From NCBI RefSeq assembly GCF_043641665.1, contig NC_092183.1, positions 22,726,501-22,790,500 on the forward strand: DNA of 64,000 nt, in the 5' to 3' direction. Position 1 is the stretch's first letter. Every line of letters starts with the position of its first letter. Below the pieces are notes generated by a model. It had not been told where the DNA came from, did no database searches, and was given only the letters and a program-made list of their open reading frames with translations. A program made the position numbers and the translations under genes. Positions 27,301 to 39,781 of this stretch are shown piece after piece. Source of the stretch: Enoplosus armatus. Its lineage: Eukaryota; Chordata; Actinopteri; Centrarchiformes; Enoplosidae.

Positions 27301-30300
27301 AAATGAACTGCTCAGTTATTGTGGCCTCTCATCCCCCACCAGCCAACCCGGCCAGATCGTGGCTGGCTGGTGATGCCCTTTGGTAAGAACCCTTGGTGGA
27401 TTTATCTGGCCAGCTTTGTCCCCGCCCTCCTCGTCACTATCCTCATCTTCATGGACCAGCAGATCAGCGCCGTCATTGTTAACCGCAAGGAGAACAAACT
27501 TAAGGTGGGTGTGCTACTGCTATACGTTGCTTACCACTGAAGAAATCTTCATAAATGCTCATATTCAGTCACAATTAGACATACATTTTGCATTTGAGTG
27601 TTGTTTAAAATGGTGTTATTGTCATATTATCATCCCAGCCTCATGAGCTCTTATTGTGTTTATAAAAATGAGCTGTGTCTGGTTTCCCTGGCAGAAAGGC
27701 TGTGGCTACCACCTGGATCTGTTCTGGGTGGGCGTCCTGATGGCTGCCTGCTCCTTCATGGGTCTGCCCTGGTACGTTGCTGCCACCGTCATCTCCATCG
27801 CCCACATCGACTCTCTGAAGATGGAGAGTGCGTCGAGCGCTCCCGGAGAGCAGCCTCAGTTCCTCGGGGTCAGGTTGGTTCACAGTAAAATACAATCACA
27901 GAACACAGAAATATAAAGGAAACTGTAACTTAATCCCTTCAGGCTGTCACTGGCAATATCACAGTATGAGAGACACACTTTGCTAAGTCCTTTGTAGTTG
28001 AAATAGAGAGAAGCTTTGTGAAATTGACATGACATGTCTCTTGTGTATATTTCATCAATGTCCAATATACAGAGAACAAAGAATGACAGGCATTCTGGTG
28101 TTTGCTCTCACTGGAGTCTCCATCTTCCTTGCACCAGTACTGAAGGTATGAAGGACATCGAGGATGAATCACACGTTTCTTTGTCTTGTGTGCTGTTTCC
28201 GCTTGTAATCAGGGTTATAATGGAGTGCAGGTTACTCACCACTGTAAACGGTCAGGATTCAAATCTGAACAAATGCTTTCCAAACAATATGACTGATTTT
28301 TGTTCATATTAGTGGCCATTTTTCTTATGAGCTTCGACCAGTGGTCAGGTTGATCCTCTATGTTATTAATGTTTCCACTACATCATTATGGAACCTCAAA
28401 ATGTTCAATATTTAACAAATAAATAAGACATTATGAAATGAATAATCATATGAATAGTTGAGGTAAAATATATAAATGAAGAACCAATTGTGAAATTATT
28501 TATTGTTGTTCGCATCTCCTACGTTAAGTCAGTATACATGCACTGGGCAGAGATTATGCTTCATGTACTTATACAGTTTATTCATTGGATTATTTATTTC
28601 ATATTTATTTAATATTGCTCACTCTGGGGCTAGACACATACGTCGCTGCCTTTAGTGTTGGCAATCTAGAGACTTAAACACGTTGCCAAGTTGCTAGCTG
28701 TCTAAACTGTGACTATACTAACATGTTTTCTGGCCTTTCTGCTGCTTGTAGTTCATCCCCATGCCTGTGCTGTACGGTGTCTTCCTCTACATGGGTGTAG
28801 CTTCCCTCAGTGGAATCCAGGTACACTGTGAGCTGTTGATGTTGTTAATCATAATACATTGAGTTATTGTGGCTGGACATCATACTTGCATTTCTGACGG
28901 CAGACGGGATACGGTAGTGTCCTTACAGACTGCAGAGACAACGGAATCCCATGAAAGCAAATTATGTGGAATGGAGAAACAAGAGAGCTGAGTATATAGG
29001 CTGTATTGTATGTGTCAGTGTATGTATCTGATGGCCAGGTGTCACATTATGAAAACCAATATCTAGAGCAGGGGTCACCAACCTTTTTGAAACTGAGAGC
29101 TACTTCATGGGTACCGAGTCATACGAAGGGCTACCAGTTTGATACACTCTTTTGAAATAACAAATTTGCTCAGTTGATAAATGATACTCATCTTTGTGAA
29201 GACACTGATCACGTTAATGATTTCTCACTATAAATATCAACAATGACTGAACAAGGTAGGAAACATATCAATGCATTTAAATTGTTACTCTAGATTCTAG
29301 AGTAACAATTTAAATGCATTTAGAAACTTATAGCTTGGGGGTCGGTGAGTTTGAGCTAAAGCAGGTGCTCCTCAGTAATTTTCCTCCGACTCTCTGCACA
29401 GGTGAGCTGAGCAGTGACGCATACAAATACCCCCAAATACTTTGGGATAAATTATTCATATAGGTCTGCATGTGATTAACCTGCGCCACTCAGACCTTTA
29501 GCTCTTCTCTTCCGTTTGCCCCCCTTGTCTCATCATCCTCCACAGTTCTGGGACCGGATTAAGTTGTACATGATGCCGTCCAAGCACCAGCCCGACTTCT
29601 CCTACCTCCGCCATGTTCCTCTGAGGAGGGTGCACCTGTTCACGCTGGTCCAGATCATATGTCTGGCTGTGCTCTGGATCCTCAAATCCACCTTCTTGGC
29701 CATCATCTTCCCGGTGATGGTATGTGATAAGATACATTTGCAACACAGCTGCTGATGAATCCTGTGTTGTTGTATTGTGGGCGTAGGAAGAGAAGCAGCT
29801 GTTCTGAACCCTGTTAACACAATGTTTTAACATGCATCCTAATTAACATCATCATTTCATATAATTTGGCAGCAAAAAAAAGTAGTTTATCAGGATGCTT
29901 TGAAGATTCTCCAGAGGTGGTCCGAGATGAGCTGCCTCTAAATCAGTGTGCCTCCAGTCCACACATAGAAACTATAGAAATGTTAATGTCATTCAAATGC
30001 CATCCAGCTAACTCGTATTCAGACCGTAACTCGGTTATGAGGCGAATGTTAATGGGAGTTAAAACGAGGCCTGTGTGTCGAACCCTCCAGATCCTGGGTC
30101 TGATGGTTGTCCGAAAGATGCTGGACATGGTCTTCTCCCAGCACGACCTGGCCTGGCTGGACGACCTCCTGCCTGAGAAAGAGAAGAAGAAGAAGGAGGA
30201 CGATAAGAAGAAGGGGAAGGAGAAGAAGAAGCCCAAACCAGACGACAGCGAGGAAGAGGTGAGAAACCCAAGCTTCTACTGCCCCCTACAGGAATGATGG

Positions 30301-30336
30301 ATCATGACACATCGTTTCTGATGATCTGTGTCTGTA

Positions 30337-30386
<50 letters not shown>

Positions 30387-33300
30387 GCAGGAGAAGTGCC
30401 ACGCCTACTCCAACCACTCACCCAGCTCAGAGTCAGACTTGGATCGCAGGTACTGTGTCCTCAAACTGCACATCCCCTACAAAGATCTCGTCTATCCTGA
30501 TGTTGCACAGTCTCAGTGGGGAGCGTACTGCCAGCCTGCTGCCACACACAGTGCTCTTTAACACACTCACACACACACACACACATGCTCTAGTCTTATG
30601 AAATGTGCACAGATTAAAGGGTCAGTTCACCAAAATTACTTAAATCACATATATTGTCTCCATTTCTTCTAGTAGTACTTTTATTAGCCTTTTATGATAA
30701 TGTAGAATATGTAGAGATACTCCCCTCCACTCGATAATACCCCCCCCCCCCCCCCCCCCCAGTTGAGATGGGGGTAATGACATGCCACAACAAGCAAGTG
30801 ACAGCATAGCTTTCAGATGAGCAGCGTGGCAGCAGGCATGGCAGTAAAAGGGCGAGCAGAGCCTCGGTGGCTTAAAAACGTTGCCGGGATTAAAGGGACG
30901 CTTCAGATATGCGTTACAGAGCGAAGCACAGGCCATGTTAGCAGAGTTAGCAGCAGCCTCGAGATGACTGCCTGGAGTAGCTTGCAGGCTTCACTTTATT
31001 TACCAGGTTTACCCACGTCTGCCTCCACCCCGATACAATGGAGGTGTTGGGATTTTGTTTGTGGTGCTCTTGAGTAGCAGCAGCTCTCTCCAGAAACATT
31101 GTCCCCCCCCTCCCAGTCTGTGGGTGCTCCACAGTAACCGGTACATTATTTCTGGATAGACACATTGCTGTTGAATTTTTGATTTTGGTGGCAGCAGAAA
31201 TCTAAAACCTGGGCAACTAAAACCCCACCTTTCTGCACGGCTAGATACTACTACAGGTAAGTTGTACTATGTTTTTTGTAATTTGGGTGAACTGACGCTT
31301 TAAAAACATGGACAAAACTCTCCTTCTTAATTGGGGCACACACACGGAAGTAGTCCATAAAAGCCATTATTTTGTCATGGTGTTGCATTGCGTTATATTA
31401 CGGTGCTTCTAATATTGTTCTCCATGAAAAACAAACTGTTAGGTCCATAGTGTGGTGTACTGTGTTGTGTACTTCCAAATGAATTTATTGTTTTATTGCA
31501 CGCCCTCTAAAAAGAAAATGTATTCTTTCCCTCGTTCACTTAATAAATGTACAGTACACACATGGTCACTTTTTGTGGGGGGACACGTGCATCCACGATT
31601 GCAGACCGATTATTGACATTTGTCCTCACAGTCCAGTTTCCATGTTTGGGCTCAGTCTCCTCTCCATGCACTTTAAGGCAATGCAGATCATTCACTGTAA
31701 TGTTATTACTGTATAATCCTGCTGCTCCTCTTCCTGTGCCATGTGCTGAATGTCTCATAGTATTCGCACTGCGCTGCCTTTTGTACACACAACTCAGCAT
31801 ATTGTAAGTCTCCACCAATGTGTGTTGTTAGCTTGAAACATTCTGAAAGGCAGTGACTGTGAGGTGAAGGGTGACGACCTGAAGTGCATGCTGTGTAGTA
31901 GTGTATAGTCGTGGAATTTATATAGATGAATAAAAAGAATGTGTGGTATATTAAGTATGTTGTATATCTAGCACATATAGAAGATTTATTTCAGGCCAGC
32001 TCGTATACAACTGTGTAATCGTCCACACGCAACAAGCGTCTCTGTTTTGGTTGTTTCTTTTTCCTCCATGTGCTGGATCTCTTAATGCGTCAGTCTGTGT
32101 TGCTCACACCCGCATGTAAAATGTAGCCTGACCCTTGCTTTCGGCTCTCTGAACCGCCCTCACCTGGAGGCGCAGCAGTTTCAATGGAAATGTTTGCATT
32201 GAAAGTGCGGCCGACGAGGCTACCCCTGGCAACCTTTGCTCATTTTGCTGAACATTTAACCACAAACACTCTTGTCTGACTCTGGGAGATTGAGAATGTC
32301 AAAAATTGCCATTCAGTCTGCATTGCTTTGAAAGAGGCATGGTTTGGAATTGACAGGGTAACTGATTACACTGGGGAACACAATTTTTGTTGAGTTAGGT
32401 CTGACAGCTGTTTTAACTAATTTTTGGGTGCGGAATCCAAAACTGATCTCAGTTTTTCTCTATCACGTCAAGTTTTTGAACTAAAGGATCCCCGTTTTCT
32501 TAAAAAATATGAAAAATACTGTACTTAACAGATATGTGTGTGATAGTAGTGACCTATTGGGAGCTGCACACACCTCTCACCGCACTCAATTGTGACTGCA
32601 CAAACAAGTTGCCACGTAGCTGTAGATGAGTCCAATCGTAATCAGCTGGCAAGTCTTACTACAGCTAATCAGTGGAATTTTGCTTATCTGGAGGGTAAGC
32701 TGTGGAGAAAAAACTTGACGTGCTAGGAAAAAACTGACTGCAATTTTGGAATCAGCATGCCAATTTTAGTTTTAATCAGCATAAAAATCTAACTCAACAG
32801 AAATGTTTTTTCAAATTGTTCCCCAGTGTTATTGATTCATGTGATTTTTTTTTTTTTCGGAATGTTGTCAACTGTGGATTTATCACCGAACCCTCCAATC
32901 GCATTTGTTTGGCAAAATATAGCAATTTAAAAAAAAGAAAATAGATACAGCTTCCAAAAAAGGCTTTGCATGCCGTCATTTGTTGAAGAAATAATGTCAC
33001 AACATGTACTGACTTAAAAACAATGTACTTATGGTTGATTAGCATACATTTATATTAGAACTGAGAGGAAGCACTCTAAGTCTCGTCGGACGTCAAAACA
33101 AAACTGTAGTTTAATTTGTGAACTGTTGAAGAGCATTAATGTTATACTGCAGATTACATTTTCCTTTCATCACACATTTCGATAATATAAAAGTCCTCTA
33201 TTGACTTTTGGCATCAGAACTACATCAGTCTCTTCCTTTATGTATTCTTTGTTTAGATTTTCATTTATGAAAAGGTTCATTTGGCATAAGGTAGAAATGG

Positions 33301-33849
33301 ACCACCTGCTCCAACACTAAAATACTTCTTGACAAGGTTAGAACATCTTTGTCCTCCACTGGAACGTTAAAAATGTCTCTCTTGGGGTTGAAGGTTTGCA
33401 AAGGGCCACAACAAACTGATTCCCATGTTTATGGTATAAAACCTCTCCCAGTCACCAGTCCCAGTCTGAACCATAAGGCACTGTGGCCACAGGCAGCCAC
33501 TACAGCAGCTCATTTTACTCATCAGTCTCTCTTCTCTTTGCTGACATGAGCTGCTGCAGTGCTCAGCTGGGGCCACGCTGCCCCATGGCTGAGCTCCTCC
33601 ACCCTCCCCAGCCTCCTCCCTCGGGACCCCTCTGTGTTTTTGGCTGTGGGTGTGTATGGTAACCGGAGCTTGCCCTTCCTCAGCATCACCCTCCACCTGA
33701 AGATCTCCTGCCCGTCGTCCCCGGCCGTGCCTATGGGCCGAGGGATGGCCTGTCCCGTGCCCCAGGTCAAGATCGAGATGGAGTCGGACTACGACTCGGA
33801 CATCGACCACCACCACCCTCGGGACATGAGCAGTGAGACCACGTTATAA
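6627..33849 (+). CDS. slc4a5: Electrogenic sodium bicarbonate cotransporter NBCe2 (slc4a5), complete 25-exon gene
   Basis: Twenty-five exons can be joined with conserved splice phases into about 1140 codons; the human protein is of nearly the same length. The product is an SLC4-family plasma-membrane transporter that moves Na+ with bicarbonate/carbonate and controls cell pH and epithelial HCO3- transport. Order: basic cytoplasmic N-terminus, SLC4 N-terminal domain (about 90-470), multi-span transport domain (about 480-1000) with the family block [11 protein letters not shown], and a lysine-rich C-tail. It was chosen over slc4a4 because the stretches [29 protein letters not shown] and FFGTYSM follow NBCe2 rather than NBCe1. 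The start ATG lies one base after an acceptor (exon from 6626), so the 5'UTR is split by an intron. All introns are GT-AG; donors after exons 3 and 10 are weak but keep phase. Introns hold a hAT relic, MITE-like elements and microsatellites. The assignment is very secure; the last two exons are less so. Confidence 0.95.
11120..11525. repeat. Probable interspersed repeat in slc4a5 intron 4
   Basis: A GC- and CpG-richer block inside an AT-rich intron (ccccatagaccaccatt, cgggcggg-type phrases, ggaggtaaacccggaagc). I recognise the wording as a frequently repeated fish sequence, but I cannot define its ends or class from one copy. Confidence 0.3.
12666..13152. mobile_element. Non-autonomous hAT DNA transposon with intact TSD
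   Basis: A 487 bp element in slc4a5 intron 4. It begins CAGTGGTTCCCAACCTTTT and ends AGGTTTGGAACCACTG, the inverted termini of hAT (Charlie-like) elements. It is flanked by 8 bp repeats GTTTAGGG (12658-12665) and GTCTAGGG (13153-13160), a one-mismatch target-site duplication of the size typical for hAT. It has no transposase ORF. Confidence 0.88.
16951..17215. mobile_element. MITE-like element (TAGGGCTGCAAC ... GTTTCAGCTCTA)
   Basis: The 265 bp segment in slc4a5 intron 7 begins tagggctgcaac and ends gtttcagctcta, imperfect inverted ends, with the cgattaattggtcaattatt block inside. This is a very common short fish element; the right end of another copy is at about 39370-39436. Confidence 0.65.
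20214..29719 (+). CDS. slc4a5: slc4a5 exons 12-22: transmembrane transport domain
   Basis: Exons are 20214-20388, 21467-21600, 22237-22508, 24560-24621, 25040-25231, 26348-26461, 27343-27504, 27695-27873, 28073-28145, 28752-28820 and 29546-29719, about residues 475-1010. Landmarks are [12 protein letters not shown] at the membrane entry, [37 protein letters not shown], and GFSS..KKMVG at the place of the stilbene-binding lysine motif. A large extracellular loop spans exons 14-16, with four cysteines ([14 protein letters not shown]) and two N-glycosylation sequons (NSS, NVT). Later blocks are [74 protein letters not shown] and [13 protein letters not shown]. No stop or frameshift is seen. Exon 13 has an unusual acceptor with sixteen C residues. 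Confidence 0.95.
21357..21394. repeat. (CA)n microsatellite in slc4a5 intron 12
   Basis: About nineteen CA units that end 72 bp before exon 13. Together with the C16 run at 21442-21457 they make the 3' end of this intron extremely simple in sequence. Confidence 0.9.
26935..27136. repeat. Fragment of a common teleost repeat in slc4a5 intron 17
   Basis: It contains the phrases aaaacattattagaaacacc and ggtgtagctaataaagtggcc, which I recognise as the hallmark of a widespread fish interspersed repeat. It is a degenerate copy without an ORF; boundaries are approximate. Confidence 0.45.
29078..29110 (+). mobile_element. hAT-like terminal sequence, one end only
   Basis: The phrase caggggtcaccaacctttt in slc4a5 intron 21 is a typical hAT terminal inverted repeat. 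No matching opposite end was found within the intron, so this is a truncated relic. Confidence 0.4.
29270..29320. repeat. 51 bp near-perfect palindrome in slc4a5 intron 21
   Basis: Two 25 bp arms (29270-29294 and 29296-29320) are exact reverse complements around one central T at 29295. The flanking bases 29269 and 29321 do not pair, so the palindrome has sharp ends. It can form a cruciform or RNA hairpin. Its origin is unknown; it may be the core of a small foldback element. Confidence 0.9.
30091..33849 (+). CDS. slc4a5: slc4a5 exons 23-25: cytoplasmic C-tail with two possible ends
   Basis: Exon 23 (30091-30258) encodes the last membrane part, [17 protein letters not shown], and a Lys-rich tail; LDDLLP resembles the acidic motif linked with carbonic anhydrase binding in SLC4 proteins. 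Exon 24 (30391-30449) encodes [18 protein letters not shown]. Two ends are possible. If spliced at 30450, phase 2 is completed by an acceptor at 33683 and exon 25 (33684-33849), which encodes [13 protein letters not shown] and ends in ETTL, a class I PDZ ligand of the type seen in other NBCs. If intron 24 is retained, a stop at 30559-30561 gives a different 37-residue tail. The first is preferred because KIEME matches the KIPME-like tail region of relatives. A further small exon inside 30450-33683 cannot be excluded. Confidence 0.75.
30341..30380. repeat. (GT)20 tract directly upstream of slc4a5 exon 24
   Basis: Twenty uninterrupted GT units end ten bases before the exon 24 boundary (ttgcttgcag|). 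It lies in the polypyrimidine-tract position of the acceptor. Confidence 0.95.
30614..31303. mobile_element. MITE-like element with 26 bp terminal inverted repeats
   Basis: A 690 bp segment in slc4a5 intron 24. The left end ttaaagggtcagttcacc and the right end gggtgaactgacgctttaa are inverted copies with few mismatches over about 26 bp. It contains a C-run at 30741-30760 and no transposase ORF. It is a familiar fish element type; TTAA at the ends could be part of the TIR or a target duplication. Confidence 0.75.
32369..32828. mobile_element. Foldback MITE with long inverted ends and TTA target repeats
   Basis: A 460 bp element in slc4a5 intron 24. It starts CACTGGGGAACACAATTT and ends AAATTGTTCCCCAGTG; homology of the inverted arms continues inward for over 100 bp (for example cacgtcaagttttt against aaaaaacttgacgtg). 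It is flanked by TTA on both sides, a 3 bp duplication as used by PIF/Harbinger-type elements. No ORF. Confidence 0.75.
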
Positions 33850-35907
33850 AGCCGAGGCTCGAAGTCTTGTTGACAAAGCAACGCACGGCTAGGTGTGGGC
33901 AAACTACCTGATGCAGCCAGTGCTGACCGGCAGACATTGCAAGGCGGCACAGACTGACAGCTATGGACAATCTGACACCTTAACAGACTGAAATGGTTCT
34001 CATCCAATCAGTGCAGTTGGAGACATTTTAGCTGCATCTACTTTTAAATTGGTGCATTTTTGTTTTAAATAATATATTAAAAACTAAATTTATTTATTTA
34101 CTTGTATGATGTAAATAGCCATAATAAGAGAGGACATGTTTATCTGTATGTGCTGTATAGGATGATATATTTGATGTGAAACATATGTAGCTATATATTG
34201 ATACTGTACTATTAATGCAATTACTCTAAACCCAAAGTAATCTTGAAATCAGTACAATGTCTAAACTTTCATTTCACGTCAGCCTGTGTACAGTTTGATT
34301 TTGCAGCAGGAGATGTGAAAACAAGCACCGTGTTAGTGACACTAACTATTTACCATGAGTCTACTGTACAAAGCCATGCCTTCTACGGTATGTTAGCCTG
34401 TGCATATTTGTTTTGGTGTTTGCTTGAATATGCTGTAGTGTGCCTCTGATCCCTGAGAACCAGCTCCCTTTCCCCTGTGTCCCTCCAGTTCATCACTCCA
34501 TATTGGCACAAAAAGAAACAACCAAAAAGTCCTGATGTTGCTGAAAAGGATCGATTTATTATGCTGGACGTAGCGTACAGGTTTATATTTGTGTTTGTAC
34601 TCTCAAAGACTGTGTAGGAGAACATAATTAACTTCCAACACAACACTACTTGCATAAGACAATAGCCAGAAATGCACACATGATGGATATTCATGAACTG
34701 ACAGATATAATTTATGTCATTAAAATTCCATTATTCCAAATGATGTGGCTTGTCATGTGTTGAACATAGTGACCCCTCCCCTCCCAAAATCTATAGCATA
34801 ACTGAGAAATCTGTAGATGTCAAAAGTGAAATGCACACCATCACAAATGTGTGTCAACTTCCTATCTTCCTGCTCCACCACTCATCAACCACATTTCGCA
34901 AAAACAGTCAACACAGTCGGTCAATAGGAAAACACCAGATCACAGCCAGCCATCCAAAAATAGGACAAAAACTAGCAGATTCTGCTGGCAGAGGAACAGT
35001 TTAATATTAGCAATGTTGACTTCTGATATGAGCTGTCACTGACTGATAAACAACTGTGGGAAAAGATGATGTACTGGATATAGCTACTGCGCGTTACCGC
35101 CACCAGCATGAAACCAGCAGCAGTAATGTGTGCACCATACAAACAGAACGGGGACCCACTCGTAAAAACATTGCTCTACAGCACTACTAGTGGTCAAAAA
35201 GTCCACAGGGTGCCTTTAAGTATTCCCGCTATATTCACTGACTGAATGCCACAGCAATCCCTGGCCTCATGTGACCTTATACAAAAAATATTCCCAGTAA
35301 GTTTCACAAAATGAGCTTTACAGACTTTAAATTTGGGGAAAGAGAGCACTGCTACCAGATCGCTACTCGGTATTACAGGACGCCCTGACTTTGAGTATTG
35401 GAATCGGTAATGAAAGAGAAACAGTCGCTAATTTTTAAACATTTTATTTCTAAATCATCTTTTGCACGACATTCAGTACAATCATACTGTATGGGTTTTT
35501 TCATATTATTGGACTAATAGTCATACATAAAGTCATACATACACATGTCACAAAATAGGACACTACCGCGAATTTCTGAAACACAGAATTATAGTGCCAT
35601 TGCTATTATTAATAGTACAAATAATAAATATGCATCATTCCAATTTGGAATACAGTCAACATATGTCATTAGAATTAAGTCAATTTAATGGCTTTCTACA
35701 GTCGCCCAGTGTAATCACTCCGCAGCATGTCTGCCTACTCCAGCCAGACAGAACATTTATATTGGATGAACCCAAATGATTTAGTCGGAGGTAGCAGCGT
35801 AGGTTGCTGTCTGCCACAGTCTCTTTTTTGATACTACCACCTGGGGACGCCAAAGTCGCACGCTTCAAATCCTACACACACGTCTTAATCGACAGCGGCG
35901 GGGCGCG
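33850..35907. other. Convergent 3' intergenic region slc4a5 / ogfod2
   Basis: It holds the slc4a5 3'UTR on the left and the ogfod2 3'UTR on the right (the genes converge). An AATAAA signal on the minus strand at 35443-35448 suits ogfod2 polyadenylation. AT-rich; no ORF here has coding character. Confidence 0.6.
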
Positions 35908-38900
35908 TCACGTCAACACACACGAGGTGTTCAGCGGCGCGTCGGAGTGCTTGGTGAACCCGTCGGCGAAACCCTCCCCTTCCACCAGCGTCGGCCTCCG
36001 GTTGCACATGGGGCACAGCTTGTTGCGCTCCCGGGAGCCTCTCATCCAGATGATGAGGTTCCAGCGCTGGCCGGAGGAGATGGGCAGGGCCCCATGCATG
36101 TGCTGGCCCCGGTGGAGGACGCCCTCGGTCACCCTGTGTTCAACCTCTGTACACTCCGTCTCACTTAAAGGCACCTGCAGGGGGCAACAAAACCACTGAC
36201 TTTAGACATGATTTAGCGTTTCTGTCATATTGAACTATTATATTTAAAACATTAGGTGGCTTAATGTTTCTAATGGGATGCGATTATAGTATTTCTAAAG
36301 TGCCAGAAAATATTTCAAAGTTTTATCAGCAACAATAAGAGCATGTGTGAAATTGTATACTTTTTGTTTCTCATGAAATCTCTTTAAATATTATTTAAGT
36401 AAAGTTCTCTCCGGTAAGGATTTATTTCTGTAACTAACTTCTGTAACTATTTCTGTAACTTCCTGCAGGTAAAATTGTCAGTGGAAGAGAAAGAAAAGGA
36501 TTCAAAATGCACAGACAAGTATTTAAGAGAAGCATCATAATAACGTCTCACCTAGAGGAAAACCTGTTGTGCAAGGCGTGGTTGTCAGCTCTCCACAATA
36601 ATACGCCATGTAGCTGGCTGCTTAAAGTGTCATTATGTTTGTTGACATTGTTAAATTGAATTACATAATGCTACAAGCAGCAGACGTGGGGGCTGTAGGT
36701 GTGGTGATAATAGTTCTAGCATTACAGCATGTTCACCTGTCTCATGTCACCAAAATAAAGGTTGCCCTCGGTGAAGTCCTTGCCCAGGGAAACATTGAGG
36801 GTGACCTCTGCGTTGTCGTAGTGGTAGCTCAGGTCCAGGTCCTCATTCATGTCGTATTTAACAACAAAGGCCTTGTGGCTGTCCAGACAGCGCCCCCCGC
36901 AGTCCGGGTACAGCAGGGAGGTGAGCGGGTGCAGGTAGTACTCACGGAGGGGCGTGATGAAGCCCTCGTCAAAGCCCAGTTCATTCAGGAGGATCTGGAA
37001 GAGACCCTCATGTTTAACTCCCTGACCTTTTCACGCCCATACATATTCAAGTCAGAGCTCTTTCGTGGTCACATTTTATACGTTCCTAATTTAAGGTTTT
37101 AGCTGGAGGGCTAACAACCATATAATGCAATGATTTTTTAAAGACAGGCAGCATAAGCATGCTGCTGTGAGATGACCCTTGACTTTCTTTAAAAAGCTAT
37201 GAAAGTCCCTGCATGTACCTGCCTGGAATAAACCTCTCATATTTCAAACAGTTGCACATATTTCATGATTTAAGGGACCAAGGATCCAAAAGTCATGGCA
37301 TGAGCAGTGATTAGATGGTGCTCTACGGGGCTTCGGCCAGCAGCAACAGGTACATTACCCCGTAATGGTTCATTGTGTTGGGTCTTCCTTTGGGGGCTGA
37401 GGACTGCTCAAAGTGCTCCAGCTCCTCCACCAGCTCCTCACAGAAGCCTCTCTCAAACACAGGGAAGCGATACACCCGCACAGCTTCAACAGAAAGATGG
37501 GAGTAAATTCAAGATGCTCCATGTAGTGGGAAAATACAACATATCCCTTCTTCACCCTGAAGAGTTTATTTTAGGTCACAGGTATTTGCTGTGGTGCCCT
37601 TTGACCCTAGCAAGGGACCATAGACTTCTCTACGTGTTCTCAGTGGTGCATTTTCAGCTGTCTATAATTATCATTTATTGGGGACTTGATCCTTACAAGG
37701 TGATGACTGTCAAAGAGAGTGACGTATGTCTTACAAGTGTTCATATTGTACTGTACATGCTGTATAAAAGCAGACCACTCTGAGATGCAGTACGGTCAGC
37801 CGGGCAGGGACAATTGAGTTGCTGTCGGAACCGTCCGTCTGCAGACGTGAATAAAACCACAAGAACTACTCCCTTGTTGCCAGTCTTCTGTTTTTCCTGA
37901 AATTCCCACGACACTCCATGTAACATATTCATACATCCATATATTGTCGTCCAAAAAAAAACCAAAAGATAATGTGGTGCAATCACTATGAACAAATAGG
38001 GTGGAAATGACAGGAAAGACCCTGCTAGTGCTGGTGTCTCCCGCTTCACATCTCTGGCATCTGCCGTTGCATCCACCAGCCTTTCAACCTTCCATCAGCA
38101 ATGTTTATATTATCCTTACATTTGAATCATTGTTCAATCTTCAAACAGAACGGTCATCATCAAATGATGCTGTCAAACCTCAACTTCTACAGTGTCCTCA
38201 CACTGGATCTTAGCTCCCAAAAATAGTTACTATGTCTCATACAAATTTTTTTTTTTAAATGAAAATCCCAAATTGCATATATTGATACTGTCAACATAAC
38301 TGTGGGGGAAATAGCTTCAACATTTCCCTCTCGTGTTTCAATACACTGACGTATCCAAGTGTTACAATACAATGTATGCAGTCTTAATCATGACACGGTG
38401 TGATGCGGTCATGACACAACACCCTTGGAGGCCCACTATTGGCTGATTCGAGGGGGCATTGTGGGTAGACATAATTGTAGTCATCTTTTTCCTACACTTA
38501 GGAGTTACTACTTTTTACTAAGCCTTTTTTTTTTGTCTCAAAGTTTAGCAATCGTAGTCTGTTACAACTCAAACTTGCACGGCATTATGGGTACTCTTTT
38601 GATGTGAAGCACTAGGAAATGAAAGCACGCTCCAGCTCACCCGCCTCTTCCTCCAAGAAGCCTGAGAGGCCGTCTTCACCGGCGTCCCTGCTTCGGCACT
38701 CCTCAACTATCTGCCTGAACTTTGGTGCGAGGTAGGACTCCTGAGGAGAGGCACTATGTTGATGGCACATTATTAATAATGGCGCTATTAGCTGTGGCTG
38801 ATGCGGTAAATACCTGCAGACGGTAGACATGAGGATGGAGAGGCCGGTACGTGTCTTTGATAGCAGCAGCTCTCTCAGCAGACGCCACGCCCAGACGCCT

Positions 38901-39739
38901 CCGCCTGTCCACTTCCTGCGAAATCTAAACAGAGTCGTCACACAGGTAAGTAGCAGTGTAGTAGGGATGGAGGGCGTCACCTCATGATCACAGCTTTACC
39001 TCGTTACCTTAATATAAAATGTTTTATCGATTAAGCAATCACAACTTAATTCTCTTACATCATAACATGGGGATCCTCCAACAAACTAATAGTTCTTTTA
39101 TAAAAGAAAATCAACTTGTCAGTCTCCGGTGGACAAACTCATGTCATGGAGACAGTGTTTCCTAATGACCTCAAACCTTGTTTGGCATTTCTGTACTGAC
39201 ATGGCTTGTTGCTTATCAGCCGGCATACATGACACCGATATATCTGCAGTTAACTAATATCGGCCGATATCAGCCTGGCTAATTTCTACTTCAAATGTCT
39301 TGTTTTGTCTGACCAACAGTCCAAAACCCAAATATTCTCAGTTGTGGTGGAATTTACTTTATAAATGACATAAGCGACTAAACAATTAAATAGTTTATGA
39401 TTCAACTAATCGATTATTCATCTAATTGTTTCAGCTGGGGGGGGGCATGTCTCAGGTGTCTGAGTGGGTGCAGCAGCTGTATTATCAGACAGATGTTTGA
39501 GGTTTGTTTCACACCTAAATCGAAGTCAATCTAATGTCAGACTCAACCAAATGTAAGTCATGTCAGGAACTGGTCTCTGCCTTGAATTGTTGTTGCTTTT
39601 GTTTGTCACTTAAACACACACACGCGCGCGCAGTTAAAAGACACGAACGCACTTTCTTACCTTGTTGAGCACATCCTCAACCTGTTGCTCCGTTACGCAA
39701 CCAAGCCTCCCGAGCAACTGCGTAGCAATAATTAACACA

Positions 39740-39781
<42 letters not shown>

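Noticed and set aside
6627..33849. slc4a4 (NBCe1) as the identity of the transporter
   Set aside because: The extracellular loop and several membrane segments match NBCe2 wording better, and KKMVG replaces the KKMIK of NBCe1.
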